The position numbers and the translations under genes are program-made. 26,845 bases of DNA from Planctomycetota bacterium (lineage in GTDB: Bacteria; Planctomycetota; UBA1135; UBA2386), in contig JAEUHU010000555.1 of the NCBI GenBank assembly GCA_016793305.1, positions 1-26,845 of the forward strand. The letters run 5' to 3'. This document shows, piece after piece, positions 7,302 through 15,199 of this stretch. The number at the start of each line of letters is the position of its first letter. The stretch's first letter is position 1. The notes under the pieces are model-generated. The model saw nothing but the letters and a program-made list of their open reading frames with translations, was not told where the DNA came from and ran no database searches.

Positions 7302-8873
7302 ATGCCCGACCGCCGAGCCCTGTCCTGGTTCCTGCCCCTCTGCGTCCTCGCCACCGCGACGGCGCAGCAGGAGGCCGACGGCAACACCCTGCGCCAACGC
7401 GCCTTCGCCGCCGAGAACGCCGGTCGCTTCGGCGAGGCGGCCGACGCGTTCCTGCTGCTGCACAAGGCCGAGCCGCAGCGCGTCGACTGGATCGTCGCGG
7501 CCGGACGCTGCCTCGGCCGCGGCGGCCGCCGCAACGAAGCACTCGAGTTGCTGGACGGCGCGCGCCGCACGTTCCCCGACGCCGTCGAGGTGCGCACCAT
7601 GCTGGCGCGCACGCTGATCCTCAGCACCGAGGCCGGCGACGCCCTGCATCCCGAGATCCGCTGGGCGGAGGCTGCGGAGATCGCCGAGGGCGTGCTGGCC
7701 CAGGTGCCGAACGACGAAGAAGCGCGCCTGCTGCTGGCCCAGGCCCGCTACCTGCAGGGCGATGTAGCGGCGGCGGAACGACACGCGCGAGCCTGTGCCG
7801 AACGGCACCCGGCCCGGCCCGGAGCCCACGTGCTGCTCGGGCGCATGGCCTTCGACCGCTTCCGGTTCCTGCTCGAACAGAAGCACGCCGGCACCGCCGA
7901 CGGCAAGGCGGCCGCCGAACTCGACGCGGCGGTGGCGACGGCGCGCCGCGACGCGACCGCCGCCCTGACGAAGGCGAGCGAACTCGACCCCGCGCGCGCC
8001 CATCCGCACCTGCTGCTCGGCCAGATCGCCTGGCTCGACAGGCAGCCCGAAGCAGCGCGCGAGCACTTCGCCGCCGCCCTGGTCCGGGAGCCGAACACCC
8101 CGCTGGACCACGACCGGCTGACCGAGGGTCTGACCTGGCAGCAGCGCGCCGAGCTCTACCGGGGGCTCCGGGAACGCCACCTCGCCGGCCCGAATGCCAG
8201 CCCCCGGGCGGCCGCGACGTTGCGCTTCCAGGAGGGGCGCGCGCGCTTCTTGGGCCGCGACTGGCAGAGTGCCGCCGACTGCTTCGTCGCAGCCCTGCAG
8301 GACGACCCGGCGGCGACCAACAGCCTCTACTACGCGTTCCTCTGTCGCTACGAGCTCGGCGACCACGACGCCGCCGAAGCGTTCGCGGCCCGCTACGCCG
8401 CCGATTCCGCACCGAAGTTCGCCGACGTGCTGCGCGCCCTCGACGGCGACCGGCGCGGCGCCATCGCCGCGGTGCTGCGTTTCCTCGCCGATCGCGCCTA
8501 CCAGGCCGGCCGCCTGCCACCGAGCCGCGACCTGAACCACGTGATCGCCTGCCTGCGCGACGACGCCGATGCGTGGAACAACCACGCGTTCCTGTGCCGC
8601 GAGACCGGGGACTTCGACGCGGCGTTCGCCTCCTACCAGCACGCGATCGAGAAGGAACCGGACTCGCCCCAGCTCTGGAACGACGCCGCGGTGGTGCTGC
8701 AGCACCACCTGAAGGGTGCTTCGAACCTGGCCAAGGCGCGAACCATGTACGAGCGCGCCCTGCAGCTCGCCGACAAAGCGCTCGCCGACGGCAAGCTGCC
8801 CGAGGTGGCGCGGCAGCGCGCGGCGAAGGCCAAGGCGGACGCTGTGGCGAACCTCGCCGAGCTCGGTCCGTAG
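7302..8873 (+). CDS. Secreted TPR-repeat protein
   Basis: A 523-residue protein with a signal peptide (about residues 1-21; likely cleavage ATA-QQ) and TPR-like helical repeats along its length, e.g. AENAGRFGEAADAFLLLHKA and LLLAQARYLQGDVAAAERHA. Residues about 424-495 repeat the module seen twice in the upstream lipoprotein (NNHAFLCRETG, then WNDAAVVLQHHL, then ARTMYERALQLADKAL), so the two genes are related by duplication. The ATG lies 2 bases after the upstream TGA; a much earlier in-frame start at 7167 would overlap the previous gene and lose the signal peptide, so 7302 is preferred. Probably periplasmic and working with its lipoprotein neighbour; no enzymatic domain seen. Confidence 0.82.
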   Translation: MPDRRALSWFLPLCVLATATAQQEADGNTLRQRAFAAENAGRFGEAADAFLLLHKAEPQRVDWIVAAGRCLGRGGRRNEALELLDGARRTFPDAVEVRTMLARTLILSTEAGDALHPEIRWAEAAEIAEGVLAQVPNDEEARLLLAQARYLQGDVAAAERHARACAERHPARPGAHVLLGRMAFDRFRFLLEQKHAGTADGKAAAELDAAVATARRDATAALTKASELDPARAHPHLLLGQIAWLDRQPEAAREHFAAALVREPNTPLDHDRLTEGLTWQQRAELYRGLRERHLAGPNASPRAAATLRFQEGRARFLGRDWQSAADCFVAALQDDPAATNSLYYAFLCRYELGDHDAAEAFAARYAADSAPKFADVLRALDGDRRGAIAAVLRFLADRAYQAGRLPPSRDLNHVIACLRDDADAWNNHAFLCRETGDFDAAFASYQHAIEKEPDSPQLWNDAAVVLQHHLKGASNLAKARTMYERALQLADKALADGKLPEVARQRAAKAKADAVANLAELGP

Positions 8874-8884
8874 GGCCGGCACCT

Positions 8885-8909
8885 GATCACGTCACCCCGA
8901 TCACGTCAC
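8885..8909. repeat. Short tandem direct repeat at a convergent gene junction
   Basis: GATCACGTCAC occurs at 8885-8895 and again at 8899-8909, with a 14-base period. The second copy contains the stop codon of the minus-strand gene (8906-8908). It looks like a small local duplication. Confidence 0.6.
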
Positions 8910-9652
8910 GAGGACCCGGAGTCCGGCAGCAAGCGCCGCCCGAGGTTGCCGTAGTTGCGATACTCCGTTCGGTCGGGCGACCCGGGCGCGTAGCGCCACA
9001 CCAGCTGCTGCGGGTCGACGGCCGGCACGGCCAGCAAGGAACTCGACACGGTGCCGTAGGCCTCGCCGACCTTGCAGGCGGCGTGATGATCCTGGTCGCC
9101 AGGGTCGCGCAGCACGACCGCCAGGGCGTCGAGCCTCTGTTGCAGCGGGATCGCCGGAGCGGTCGCCGCCGCGAGCCCACGCAACACCGCGCGCCCGGGC
9201 TCGTGTTCGTTGGTGACCACCAGCACCGGATCGGCCCACTCGACCACCCGCACGTCCCCTTGCCGATGCCGCACGACGAGCGTGCGGCGCCCGTCGCACA
9301 ACACCAGCTGGAACCCCGCGTGCGCCTCGGCGCGCACCGTGGCGACGATCGCCGCCAGGGCGGCGTCGAGATCCGGTTGGTCGAGCGCCAGGTGCGGCAG
9401 GTGGCCGCGCGAAGGGGCTTCGGGCACCGGCGGGGTCCCGGCCAGGTTGGTGAGGCCCGCGAACCGGCCCTGTTCGTCGATCGCGAGCCACGTGCCGCCC
9501 GCCTCCCGATCCCGCGGCGACAGCACCCGGTGCCGTTGCCCGCGCCACAGGCCCGGCGGCGCAGCGGGCCGATCGCGCCGTTCGTCGCGGTTCGCCGCGA
9601 CGACGATCGGGTGGTCGGCATGGAATCCGCGGAGGACGACGAGCGAGCACAT
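8906..9652 (-). CDS. NRDE / TANGO2-family protein
   Basis: A 248-residue protein starting MCSLVVL with NRDE at residues 21-24, the hallmark of the NRDE (TANGO2, formerly DUF833) family. Cys2 would be the N-terminal nucleophile of an Ntn-hydrolase-like fold after Met removal. Further family features are GGTWLAIDEQGRFAGLTN and the segment around VLVVTNEHEP. Eukaryotic TANGO2 is linked to Golgi organisation, metabolism and haem handling; the bacterial biochemical role is not settled. Length is normal. The start is ATG at 9652-9650. It follows the MFS gene on the same strand after 66 bases, so the two may be co-transcribed. Confidence 0.88.
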   Translation of the reverse strand: MCSLVVLRGFHADHPIVVAANRDERRDRPAAPPGLWRGQRHRVLSPRDREAGGTWLAIDEQGRFAGLTNLAGTPPVPEAPSRGHLPHLALDQPDLDAALAAIVATVRAEAHAGFQLVLCDGRRTLVVRHRQGDVRVVEWADPVLVVTNEHEPGRAVLRGLAAATAPAIPLQQRLDALAVVLRDPGDQDHHAACKVGEAYGTVSSSLLAVPAVDPQQLVWRYAPGSPDRTEYRNYGNLGRRLLPDSGSS

Positions 9653-9718
9653 CGGGGAACGTCGATGAGCGGGGACCGCGGCGAGTCTAGTGCGCGGAAC
9701 GGCGCCGACCGCGCAGAA

Positions 9719-11005
9719 TCACCCGACCGCCGAATCGGGCACCTCGGGCCGTGCCCCCAGGCCGCGCCGACCTGCTCGTCGCAGCCACAGCATGCCGACC
9801 CCGGCCGCGGCACACAGCACGGCGGCGACGACGAACAGTCGCGGGAAGTCCGTGCCCCCGTCGGCCCGCGACGCGACGCTCGCCCCGAGCAGAGGCCCGA
9901 GTGCGAGGCCGAACTGGATGCAGCTCTGCACCATCGCGAACGCCAGGGTGCGCTGCTCGTCGGCGACGCGCACCGAGACGGCCGCATAGGCGAGCGTCAT
10001 CGAGCCCGCCATCAGGCAGGCCGTGCCGGTGCGCAGCAGCAGGAACACGTCGACGTCGTGCACGAACACGAGCGCCCCTTGCAGGCCGGCCAGACCGAGC
10101 GCCAGGGCGGCGAGACAGCGCAGCGGACCGTGCCGGTCGGCCATGCGTCCCCACCACGGCGTGCAGACCCACTGGGCGACCGCCAACACGGCGAACGCGA
10201 CACCGACCGTGCGGTCGACGGCGAGGGCTTCGGTGGCGCTCTGCGCCGCGATCCAGCCGGCGGGGCCGAGTTCGTGCACGAACAACGCCAGCAGCGGCTC
10301 GAACATGTTCTGGCCCAGGCGCAGCATCAGCACCAGCAACAACAGGCCGGCGAACACCCGCTGGCCGAGCAGGATCCGGCCGTCGGCGGCGAACCGGCGG
10401 AGGAACGCCCGCCCGCCGGATTGCGCAGGCTCGACCCGAGCCTCCTCGGCGAACACGTGCAACTGCAGCGCCGCCAGCGCCGACAACAGGCTCGCGAACC
10501 AGAACAGCGCGTCGCGGCCGAACCAGTAGGTGATCTCGGCGCCACACAGGGGCCCGACGAAGCTGCCAGTGGCCATCGCGACCTGCAGCTTCGCGATCAC
10601 ACGCCCGTTCATGCGGCGCGGCAGGCCCTGGGTCACGAGCGACATCGCCGGCGCCACGTAGCCGGCCAGTCCCCCTTGCAGGATCCGCATCGCGAGCAGC
10701 CACTCCGGCGACGGCGCGAACGGCATCAGCGCTGTCGTCAGGGCGATCGCCAGGTTGGCGCGGATCGCCATCGGCTTCTTGCCGCGCTGGTCCCCGAGCG
10801 CCCCCCACATCGGGCCGAACACGGCGGCCGTGAACGGCGCCGCTCCGTAGATCAGGCTGGCCCACAGCACGAGCCCGTGCGCTTCGTCGATGCCGAAGCG
10901 CTCGTGCACGTGCAGCGCCAGCACGGGCAGGAAGGCCATCAGCCCCATCGACGTCGCGAACAGGCTCGGCCAGACCGCCAGGAAGTTGCGACGACCAGGG
11001 TGCAA
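9719..11005 (-). CDS. Major facilitator superfamily transporter
   Basis: A 428-residue membrane protein with about 12 hydrophobic helices. The loop after helix 2 reads GALGDQRGKKP, the MFS G-x-x-x-D-R-x-G-[RK]-[RK] signature, and a related GRMADRHGPLR lies in the second half, reflecting the two 6-helix halves. The overall pattern resembles drug-efflux (DHA1-type) transporters, but no substrate can be assigned. The start used is TTG at 11005-11003; there is no ATG or GTG in frame just upstream and the Shine-Dalgarno site is weak, so the true start is uncertain by several codons. It follows the anti-sigma gene after 82 bases that contain a strong hairpin, so it may be a separate transcript. Confidence 0.85.
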   Translation of the reverse strand: MHPGRRNFLAVWPSLFATSMGLMAFLPVLALHVHERFGIDEAHGLVLWASLIYGAAPFTAAVFGPMWGALGDQRGKKPMAIRANLAIALTTALMPFAPSPEWLLAMRILQGGLAGYVAPAMSLVTQGLPRRMNGRVIAKLQVAMATGSFVGPLCGAEITYWFGRDALFWFASLLSALAALQLHVFAEEARVEPAQSGGRAFLRRFAADGRILLGQRVFAGLLLLVLMLRLGQNMFEPLLALFVHELGPAGWIAAQSATEALAVDRTVGVAFAVLAVAQWVCTPWWGRMADRHGPLRCLAALALGLAGLQGALVFVHDVDVFLLLRTGTACLMAGSMTLAYAAVSVRVADEQRTLAFAMVQSCIQFGLALGPLLGASVASRADGGTDFPRLFVVAAVLCAAAGVGMLWLRRAGRRGLGARPEVPDSAVG

Positions 11006-11065
11006 GGCCTGCGCTTCTACCGAGCCCCCGGCGGCGAACCACCGCGGATTCGCCTCGTTCCGCCG

Positions 11066-11087
11066 GCGGCGGCGGCAGCGCCGCCGC
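11066..11087 (-). terminator. GC-rich hairpin after the anti-sigma gene
   Basis: GCGGCGGCG (11066-11074) pairs perfectly with CGCCGCCGC (11079-11087) around a GCAG loop, directly abutting the anti-sigma stop codon at 11088-11090. The 9-base all-GC stem is very stable, but no U-tract follows on the minus strand. Likely an attenuator or terminator separating sigma/anti-sigma from the MFS gene. Confidence 0.45.
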
Positions 11088-12779
11088 TCACCGCACGAAC
11101 CGGAACTGCAGGAGCAGGGAACGTTGGGCGCCCGTCGACCCGGCCCCGGGGCCGCCAGGGCCTGCGTTGCCCTTCGGCTGCTGGCCTTGCGGAGCCTTCG
11201 GCCCCTCGAACTCGCCGGTTTGCAACCGCCACCCTTCGGCGCGGACCTTCAAACCGAGACGGGCCAGCAGGATCTCGATGTCGGCGGGATCCCCGACGAC
11301 CAACCAGGCGCGCGGCATCGGCAGTGGCGCGGCAGGAGATCCCCCACCACCTCCGGTCCCCGTCGGTTCGGCACGGCGTGCGTCGCGTTCGGCCGGCTTG
11401 GCCAGCAGGGCGGGATCGACCGCGCGCAACACCAGCGACCCACGCGCCGTGCGCCAGACGATCTCGTCGCCGGCACCGGCACCCGCCGTCGCGAGGAATC
11501 GATCGACGAGTTGGGGCAACTCCGTGGCGCCTTCGGCGAACCGCAGGCGCACTTCTTCGCCCTTGGCGCCAACTTCCGCAGGCGGCAGAACGGTCGGCGA
11601 GGGTGCATTCGGCGACGGAGCGCTGCGTTCGACGGTCAAGAACGGCAGGGGCTCGGCGAACGGGCTCGCGGGGGCGCGACCTGGCGACGGAACGCCTCGG
11701 CTGCCGGCCGCGGGGGCGCCTTCGGAGGAGGGCGGTGCCACGGCGCTGCCGGCAGGCTCGCCCGACGCTGTACGCGGAGCACCCGACAACTCGCGCACTC
11801 CGCCCACCGCGTCGGGCTTGAACTCTGGCTTGGGATGGCCTTCCGCATCGGGCTTGCCTTCTGCCTCGGGTGCGGCCGTGTCCCGAGGGGCAGGCGCAGA
11901 CTCGCCTGCCTCGGGAGCACCACGCACCGCCCCTCCGGGGACGATCGGCGGCGGAACGACTGGGGCCGCCGGCGGCGGGACTTGAGCCTCCGCCTGCCGA
12001 GCAGAGTCTGCGGTCCCTGCAGCCTGAGAACGCGCGGCTGGCTCGTCGGGCATCGCCACCGAAACCGCTCCCGGCTCGGGCTCCCCGCGCGCGCCGAACT
12101 GCCCTCGATCCTTCGCATCGGCTCCGGGGCTCTTGGCGAGTCCTTTCGCACCCTCGCGCGACTGGTCCAGCTGCTTCTTCGCCTCCACGTCCGCCGCGTT
12201 GCCTTCCGCGGGCTTGGCGGCGTCGGTTTCGAGGCGATCCGGACGCAGAGACTCCTTGCCCTGCTCGGCAGCAGGCGCATCGGCTGCACCCCCCGTTCGC
12301 GCCAGGTCCTCGACGGGCGCAGTCCCAGGCGGCGGCGCACCGACCGCGGCTGGGTCGACCTGCGCCATCTTGTCGACCTGGGCCACCCTGTCGATCTGGG
12401 CCACCTTGTCGACCTGGCCGGTCGGGGTGACCCAGGCGTCGAACCACACCGCGACCGCCATCAACGCCGCCGCGGCGAGGCCTCCGAACAGGTAGGTGCC
12501 GAACGAACGTTGCTTGCGCGGCCCGGGCGGACTCGACGCCGCGGGGCTCGCCGCCTGCACGGCCGAGAGCACACGATCCGCGAGGTTGGTCGGCGCCGTC
12601 GGCGCCTGCAGGGCCTCGCGCACCGCCGCGACCGTTCGCTCGTAGGCGGCGAGGTCGGTGCGCAGCGCGGCGTTGACCCGCAGCTCGGCCTCGAAGCGCT
12701 CGCGGTCGCGCTGGCTCATGCAGCCGTCGACCCACTCGGCGAACCGCTCGTCCGGCGGCCGCGACGAAGGTGCGTTCAT
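11088..12779 (-). CDS. Membrane-anchored anti-sigma factor with very long Pro/Ala-rich linker
   Basis: A 563-residue protein starting MNAPSSRPPDERFAEWVDGC. Residues 10-75 resemble the cytoplasmic anti-sigma N-terminus (D-x-R-F-x-x-W-V-D-G, then a helical E-x-E-L). There is no H-x-x-x-C-x-x-C zinc motif, only Cys20. One membrane helix spans about 95-113. Then follow a 6-residue tandem repeat (122-142), a Pro/Ala/Glu-rich low-complexity region (about 145-375) and a C-terminal region (about 385-563) that looks partly folded (e.g. RAWLVVGDPADIEILLARLG). The ATG overlaps the sigma stop (ATGA at 12779-12776), so the two are translationally coupled. It would hold the sigma factor at the membrane until an envelope signal releases it. 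Function is inferred mainly from position and topology. Confidence 0.8.
   Translation of the reverse strand: MNAPSSRPPDERFAEWVDGCMSQRDRERFEAELRVNAALRTDLAAYERTVAAVREALQAPTAPTNLADRVLSAVQAASPAASSPPGPRKQRSFGTYLFGGLAAAALMAVAVWFDAWVTPTGQVDKVAQIDRVAQVDKMAQVDPAAVGAPPPGTAPVEDLARTGGAADAPAAEQGKESLRPDRLETDAAKPAEGNAADVEAKKQLDQSREGAKGLAKSPGADAKDRGQFGARGEPEPGAVSVAMPDEPAARSQAAGTADSARQAEAQVPPPAAPVVPPPIVPGGAVRGAPEAGESAPAPRDTAAPEAEGKPDAEGHPKPEFKPDAVGGVRELSGAPRTASGEPAGSAVAPPSSEGAPAAGSRGVPSPGRAPASPFAEPLPFLTVERSAPSPNAPSPTVLPPAEVGAKGEEVRLRFAEGATELPQLVDRFLATAGAGAGDEIVWRTARGSLVLRAVDPALLAKPAERDARRAEPTGTGGGGGSPAAPLPMPRAWLVVGDPADIEILLARLGLKVRAEGWRLQTGEFEGPKAPQGQQPKGNAGPGGPGAGSTGAQRSLLLQFRFVR
12354..12416 (-). repeat. 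18-base tandem repeat inside the anti-sigma gene
   Basis: About 3.5 copies of an 18-base unit encode QVDKVA-QIDRVA-QVDKMA-QVD just beyond the membrane helix. The period keeps the reading frame, so copy-number change would alter juxtamembrane spacing without breaking the gene. Confidence 0.85.
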
Positions 12780-13459
12780 GGCCGCCACTCCTGCAGCATG
12801 TCCTGCAGCAACAGGCGACCGCGGTGGATGCGCGACCGGACCGTGCCGATCGGCAGGTCGAGCACGACCGCGATCTCGTCGTACGAGAGCGACTCCATGT
12901 CGCGCAACACCACCGCGGCCCGAAACTCGTCGGGCAGCTGCTGGACGCAACTGCGCACGCGCGAAAGGAACTCCTGGTGGTGCGCCCGATCCGGCGGCGC
13001 CTGTTCGCGGCCGGCCGGTGTCAGGTAGAGATCGTCGGTGCCGGCGAGCGGCTGGTCGATCGACAACGTCGCCTTGTCGCGCTTCTGGGCGCGCCGCCGC
13101 CGGTACTCGCTGATCGCCACGTTGCTGGCGATCGTGTGCAGCCAGGCCAGGAAGCGCACTTCGCCACCGAAGGTCGGCAGGCCCTTCCAGACGCGGAGAA
13201 AGACCTCTTGGGCGAGGTCCTCGGCCAGGGCTCGATCACATCGCAACACCGACACCATCACGCGCATCACCCGATCCTGGAACATCTCGACGATCGTGCG
13301 GAAGGCGTCCAGATCGCCACCGCGAGCCCGCAATGCCACGTCGCGAGCGGGATCCGGATCGGCACTCGCAGCGGCAGCGGCAGGCTCGCTCCGGTCGCGA
13401 CCGATCACGGTGCGCAGCAGACGCACCGGCCGTGGCGCGGTTCCATCGGAGTCGGGCAT
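12776..13459 (-). CDS. ECF-family RNA polymerase sigma factor
   Basis: A 227-residue sigma factor. The region 2 domain covers about residues 51-122 and includes AEDLAQEVFLRVWKGLPTF, the D-x-x-Q-[ED]-[VT]-F core; the region 4 domain covers about 165-218 with LPDEFRAAVVLRD, YDEIAVVLDLPIGTVRSRI and a helix-turn-helix. It would direct RNA polymerase to stress or envelope promoters and be held by the anti-sigma factor encoded immediately downstream with a 4-base overlap. The start chosen is ATG at 13459-13457; a GTG five codons upstream (13474) is possible, and the frame stays open further, but that region is the divergent intergenic space. The N-terminal 40 residues are a charged, Ala-rich extension absent from most ECF factors. 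Confidence 0.9.
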   Translation of the reverse strand: MPDSDGTAPRPVRLLRTVIGRDRSEPAAAAASADPDPARDVALRARGGDLDAFRTIVEMFQDRVMRVMVSVLRCDRALAEDLAQEVFLRVWKGLPTFGGEVRFLAWLHTIASNVAISEYRRRRAQKRDKATLSIDQPLAGTDDLYLTPAGREQAPPDRAHHQEFLSRVRSCVQQLPDEFRAAVVLRDMESLSYDEIAVVLDLPIGTVRSRIHRGRLLLQDMLQEWRP

Positions 13460-13541
13460 TTTCTCGGCGGTCACGGCGGGGAAGGTCCGGTGCGGCGCGG
13501 GCGACGATAGCGGGGCCCCGGCAGCGGTGCGAGGCGGGCCG

Positions 13542-13570
13542 TTGTCACCGAGCCCACGCGACTCGATGAT
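13542..13570 (+). promoter_or_regulatory. Putative promoter of the CPCC protein gene
   Basis: TTGTCA (13542-13547, 5 of 6 matches to TTGACA) is followed after 17 bases by GATGAT (13565-13570, 4 of 6 matches to TATAAT). Transcription would begin near 13577, only about 6 bases before the ATG at 13583, implying an almost leaderless mRNA; no Shine-Dalgarno site is visible there. Confidence 0.3.
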
Positions 13571-13582
13571 GATGGCGTCGCC

Positions 13583-13879
13583 ATGACGGATCACCTCTTC
13601 GAATTCTCCTGCCCTTGTTGCGACAAGCGGATCGAGGTCGACACTCGCACCGGCAAGGCACGGGCGGTGCGGCCACAGGAACGGCAAGGCGGCCAGGATC
13701 TCGAGCAGCTGCTGCGCAAGGAGGCCAAGGACCGGACCCGCCTCGACGACCTGTTCAAGGAGGCGAGCAGCGACGAGGCGAAGCGGCGCGAGGAACTGGA
13801 GCGGCGCCTGCAGCGCGCCAAGGACGAGGCCAAGCGCGACCCCAAGGAACGGCCGCGCAGCCCGTTCGACCTCGACTGA
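13583..13879 (+). CDS. Small CPCC-motif protein with charged coiled-coil tail
   Basis: A 98-residue protein. The N-terminus MTDHLFEFSCPCCDKRIEVD carries a C-P-C-C motif (Cys10, 12, 13) like half of a zinc ribbon, followed by basic TRTGKARAVRP. From about residue 37 it is nearly all charged and helical (K/E/R/D-rich), ending RSPFDLD, and likely forms a coiled coil. With only three cysteines, zinc binding would need a fourth ligand or dimerisation. I recall similar small proteins in planctomycete genomes, without an assigned function. It is divergent from the sigma factor gene and convergent with the SH3 protein gene, so it is a single-gene transcript. No signal peptide, so probably cytoplasmic. 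Confidence 0.75.
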   Translation: MTDHLFEFSCPCCDKRIEVDTRTGKARAVRPQERQGGQDLEQLLRKEAKDRTRLDDLFKEASSDEAKRREELERRLQRAKDEAKRDPKERPRSPFDLD

Positions 13880-13903
13880 CGACTTGTGGGAGCGCGCGGC
13901 GGC

Positions 13904-13931
13904 GGGCTGCCCGCGCGCCCCGGGGCAGCCC
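13904..13931. terminator. Hairpin between convergent genes
   Basis: GGGCTGCCC (13904-13912) pairs with GGGCAGCCC (13923-13931), a 9-base stem with a 10-base loop, between the CPCC gene end and the SH3 gene end. The position suits a bidirectional terminator; no T-tract is seen. Confidence 0.45.
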
Positions 13932-13965
13932 AGGCGTCAACGAGCAGGGCGCAACGCGGCAGGGC

Positions 13966-15195
13966 TCAACGCGGATTGTTGGCCAGCACGACGAGGCGCT
14001 CGACGTCGAGCACGCTCATGGCGTCGCCGCCCGGCGCACGACGCGGGCCGTTCAGGCCGACCTCATGACCGACGAACAGCGCCAGGTCGTAGCGGCCGCT
14101 GTTGCAGGTCAGCACGTACTGCCGCTGCCCGCCCTTCTCGACGAAATACACGCCGGGCCCGCCGAGGCGGCGTTCGTAGCGCAACCAGCCGATCGCCTGC
14201 ATGGTCTCCAGGGGATCGACCTTCGGCGGCGGCGGCTCTTCGACCGCGGGCGGCTTGCTCGCCTGGATCGCCATCGCTTCGGCGAGCCAGCGCTGGGTCT
14301 CGATGCGCTTCTTCAACACCTCGACCTCGCCGCGTCCGGCGGACTGTTCGTCGAACGTCGCCACCAGCTTGTCGAGCGTGGTGGTCAGCGGCTCGAACTG
14401 CTGCTCGCCGACCGGCTTCTTCATCTCGGCCTGGAACGCCTCGGCGACCTGTCGGACCTGGGCGATGTCCTGGGCGTCCTTGGCCTGCCGCGCGGCCTTG
14501 GCCGCGATCGCATCGAGGCGCGCCTGCACCTCGGCCAGCTGCCGCCCACGCCACTCCTCGTAAGCCTTCGCGGCGGCACCGTCGGTGGCGTCGATGGCCT
14601 GCACTTCGGCCTCGGCGACCCACGCTTCGATGCCCGGCACACGAACCTGGTACCAGTCGTCCAGCTCGCCGACCACGTGCAGTGCGGTGCCGTCCTCGAG
14701 CTGGGCGACCGGCGGCTCGGTCGAGCGCGGCTTGAAGCGGAACGAGACCTTGGTGCCCTTCGTCTTCACCTGCCCGTCGGCCGAGGCTTCCGCGAAGCGC
14801 TTGCTGACGTAGCCGAGCGGGCCGAGCGGCACGATCACGGAGCGGAAGCCGTTCTCGCTCCGGCCGAGCGACACCACCTGGTCCTTGGCGAGGGGATCCT
14901 CGTAGACCGGGGGCATCGCCACCGCACTCGGCCAGCAACGGAGCATCACCTTGTCGGCGACGACCCGTCCGTAGCCGACCGGTTGCTTGGCCGCGGCATC
15001 CTGGGCCGCCGGCGGTGCTGGCGGGGTCGTGGCTTCGACCGCCGGCGGCGCCTCGGCCGCAGGGGGCGTCTGGGCGGTGAGCGGCGTCAGCAGCGAGGCC
15101 AACAACAAGGCCCCCAAGAGCGACAGACCCGAAAGCGACAGGAACGAACGCCCAGACCATGCCCGGGCACCGAAGGGCGATGTACGAACGACCAT
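13966..15195 (-). CDS. Secreted protein with two SH3-like domains and a coiled-coil region
   Basis: A 409-residue protein. A basic N-terminus and hydrophobic helix (about 17-40) end in LTA-Q, a likely signal peptidase I site, followed by a Pro/Ala linker. Residues about 75-136 (GYVSKRF near the end) and about 149-200 (LEDGTALHVVGELDDWYQVR, then AWV) look like two bacterial SH3 domains, which bind cell wall or proteins. A helical stretch (about 205-330) and a C-terminal domain of unknown type (about 345-409) follow. The start at 15195 is fixed by a GAGGAG site 4 bases upstream; the frame stays open 25 codons further without such a site. Probably periplasmic. No catalytic domain seen. It is divergent from the PEGA/gmhB pair. 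Confidence 0.8.
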   Translation of the reverse strand: MVVRTSPFGARAWSGRSFLSLSGLSLLGALLLASLLTPLTAQTPPAAEAPPAVEATTPPAPPAAQDAAAKQPVGYGRVVADKVMLRCWPSAVAMPPVYEDPLAKDQVVSLGRSENGFRSVIVPLGPLGYVSKRFAEASADGQVKTKGTKVSFRFKPRSTEPPVAQLEDGTALHVVGELDDWYQVRVPGIEAWVAEAEVQAIDATDGAAAKAYEEWRGRQLAEVQARLDAIAAKAARQAKDAQDIAQVRQVAEAFQAEMKKPVGEQQFEPLTTTLDKLVATFDEQSAGRGEVEVLKKRIETQRWLAEAMAIQASKPPAVEEPPPPKVDPLETMQAIGWLRYERRLGGPGVYFVEKGGQRQYVLTCNSGRYDLALFVGHEVGLNGPRRAPGGDAMSVLDVERLVVLANNPR

Positions 15196-15199
15196 GGAT

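Noticed and set aside
2599..7542. Very long minus-strand open frame (over 1,600 codons) continuous with the MlaF ATPase
   Set aside because: It lies opposite the TPR lipoprotein and the permease, is Arg/Gly/Ala-rich without motifs, and is the usual result of high third-position GC. Only the final 276 codons, from the GTG at 2598, are MlaF.
8885..8909. Direct repeat considered as an attachment site or target-site duplication
   Set aside because: The copies are 3 bases apart with nothing between them, and there is no integrase or transposase in the window.
9687..11042. Minus-strand frame overlapping the MFS gene
   Set aside because: Out of phase with the 12-helix MFS frame, hydrophilic and Arg-rich, no homology features.
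7247..11821. 1524-codon plus-strand open frame
   Set aside because: It runs out of phase with the TPR gene and antisense to the NRDE, MFS and anti-sigma genes, with Arg/Pro-rich low-complexity translation and no domain. The opposite-strand genes have clear motifs.
12354..12416. Tandem repeat considered as a CRISPR-like or intergenic repeat array
   Set aside because: The units are contiguous, 18 bases long, in frame and coding; there are no spacers and no cas genes.
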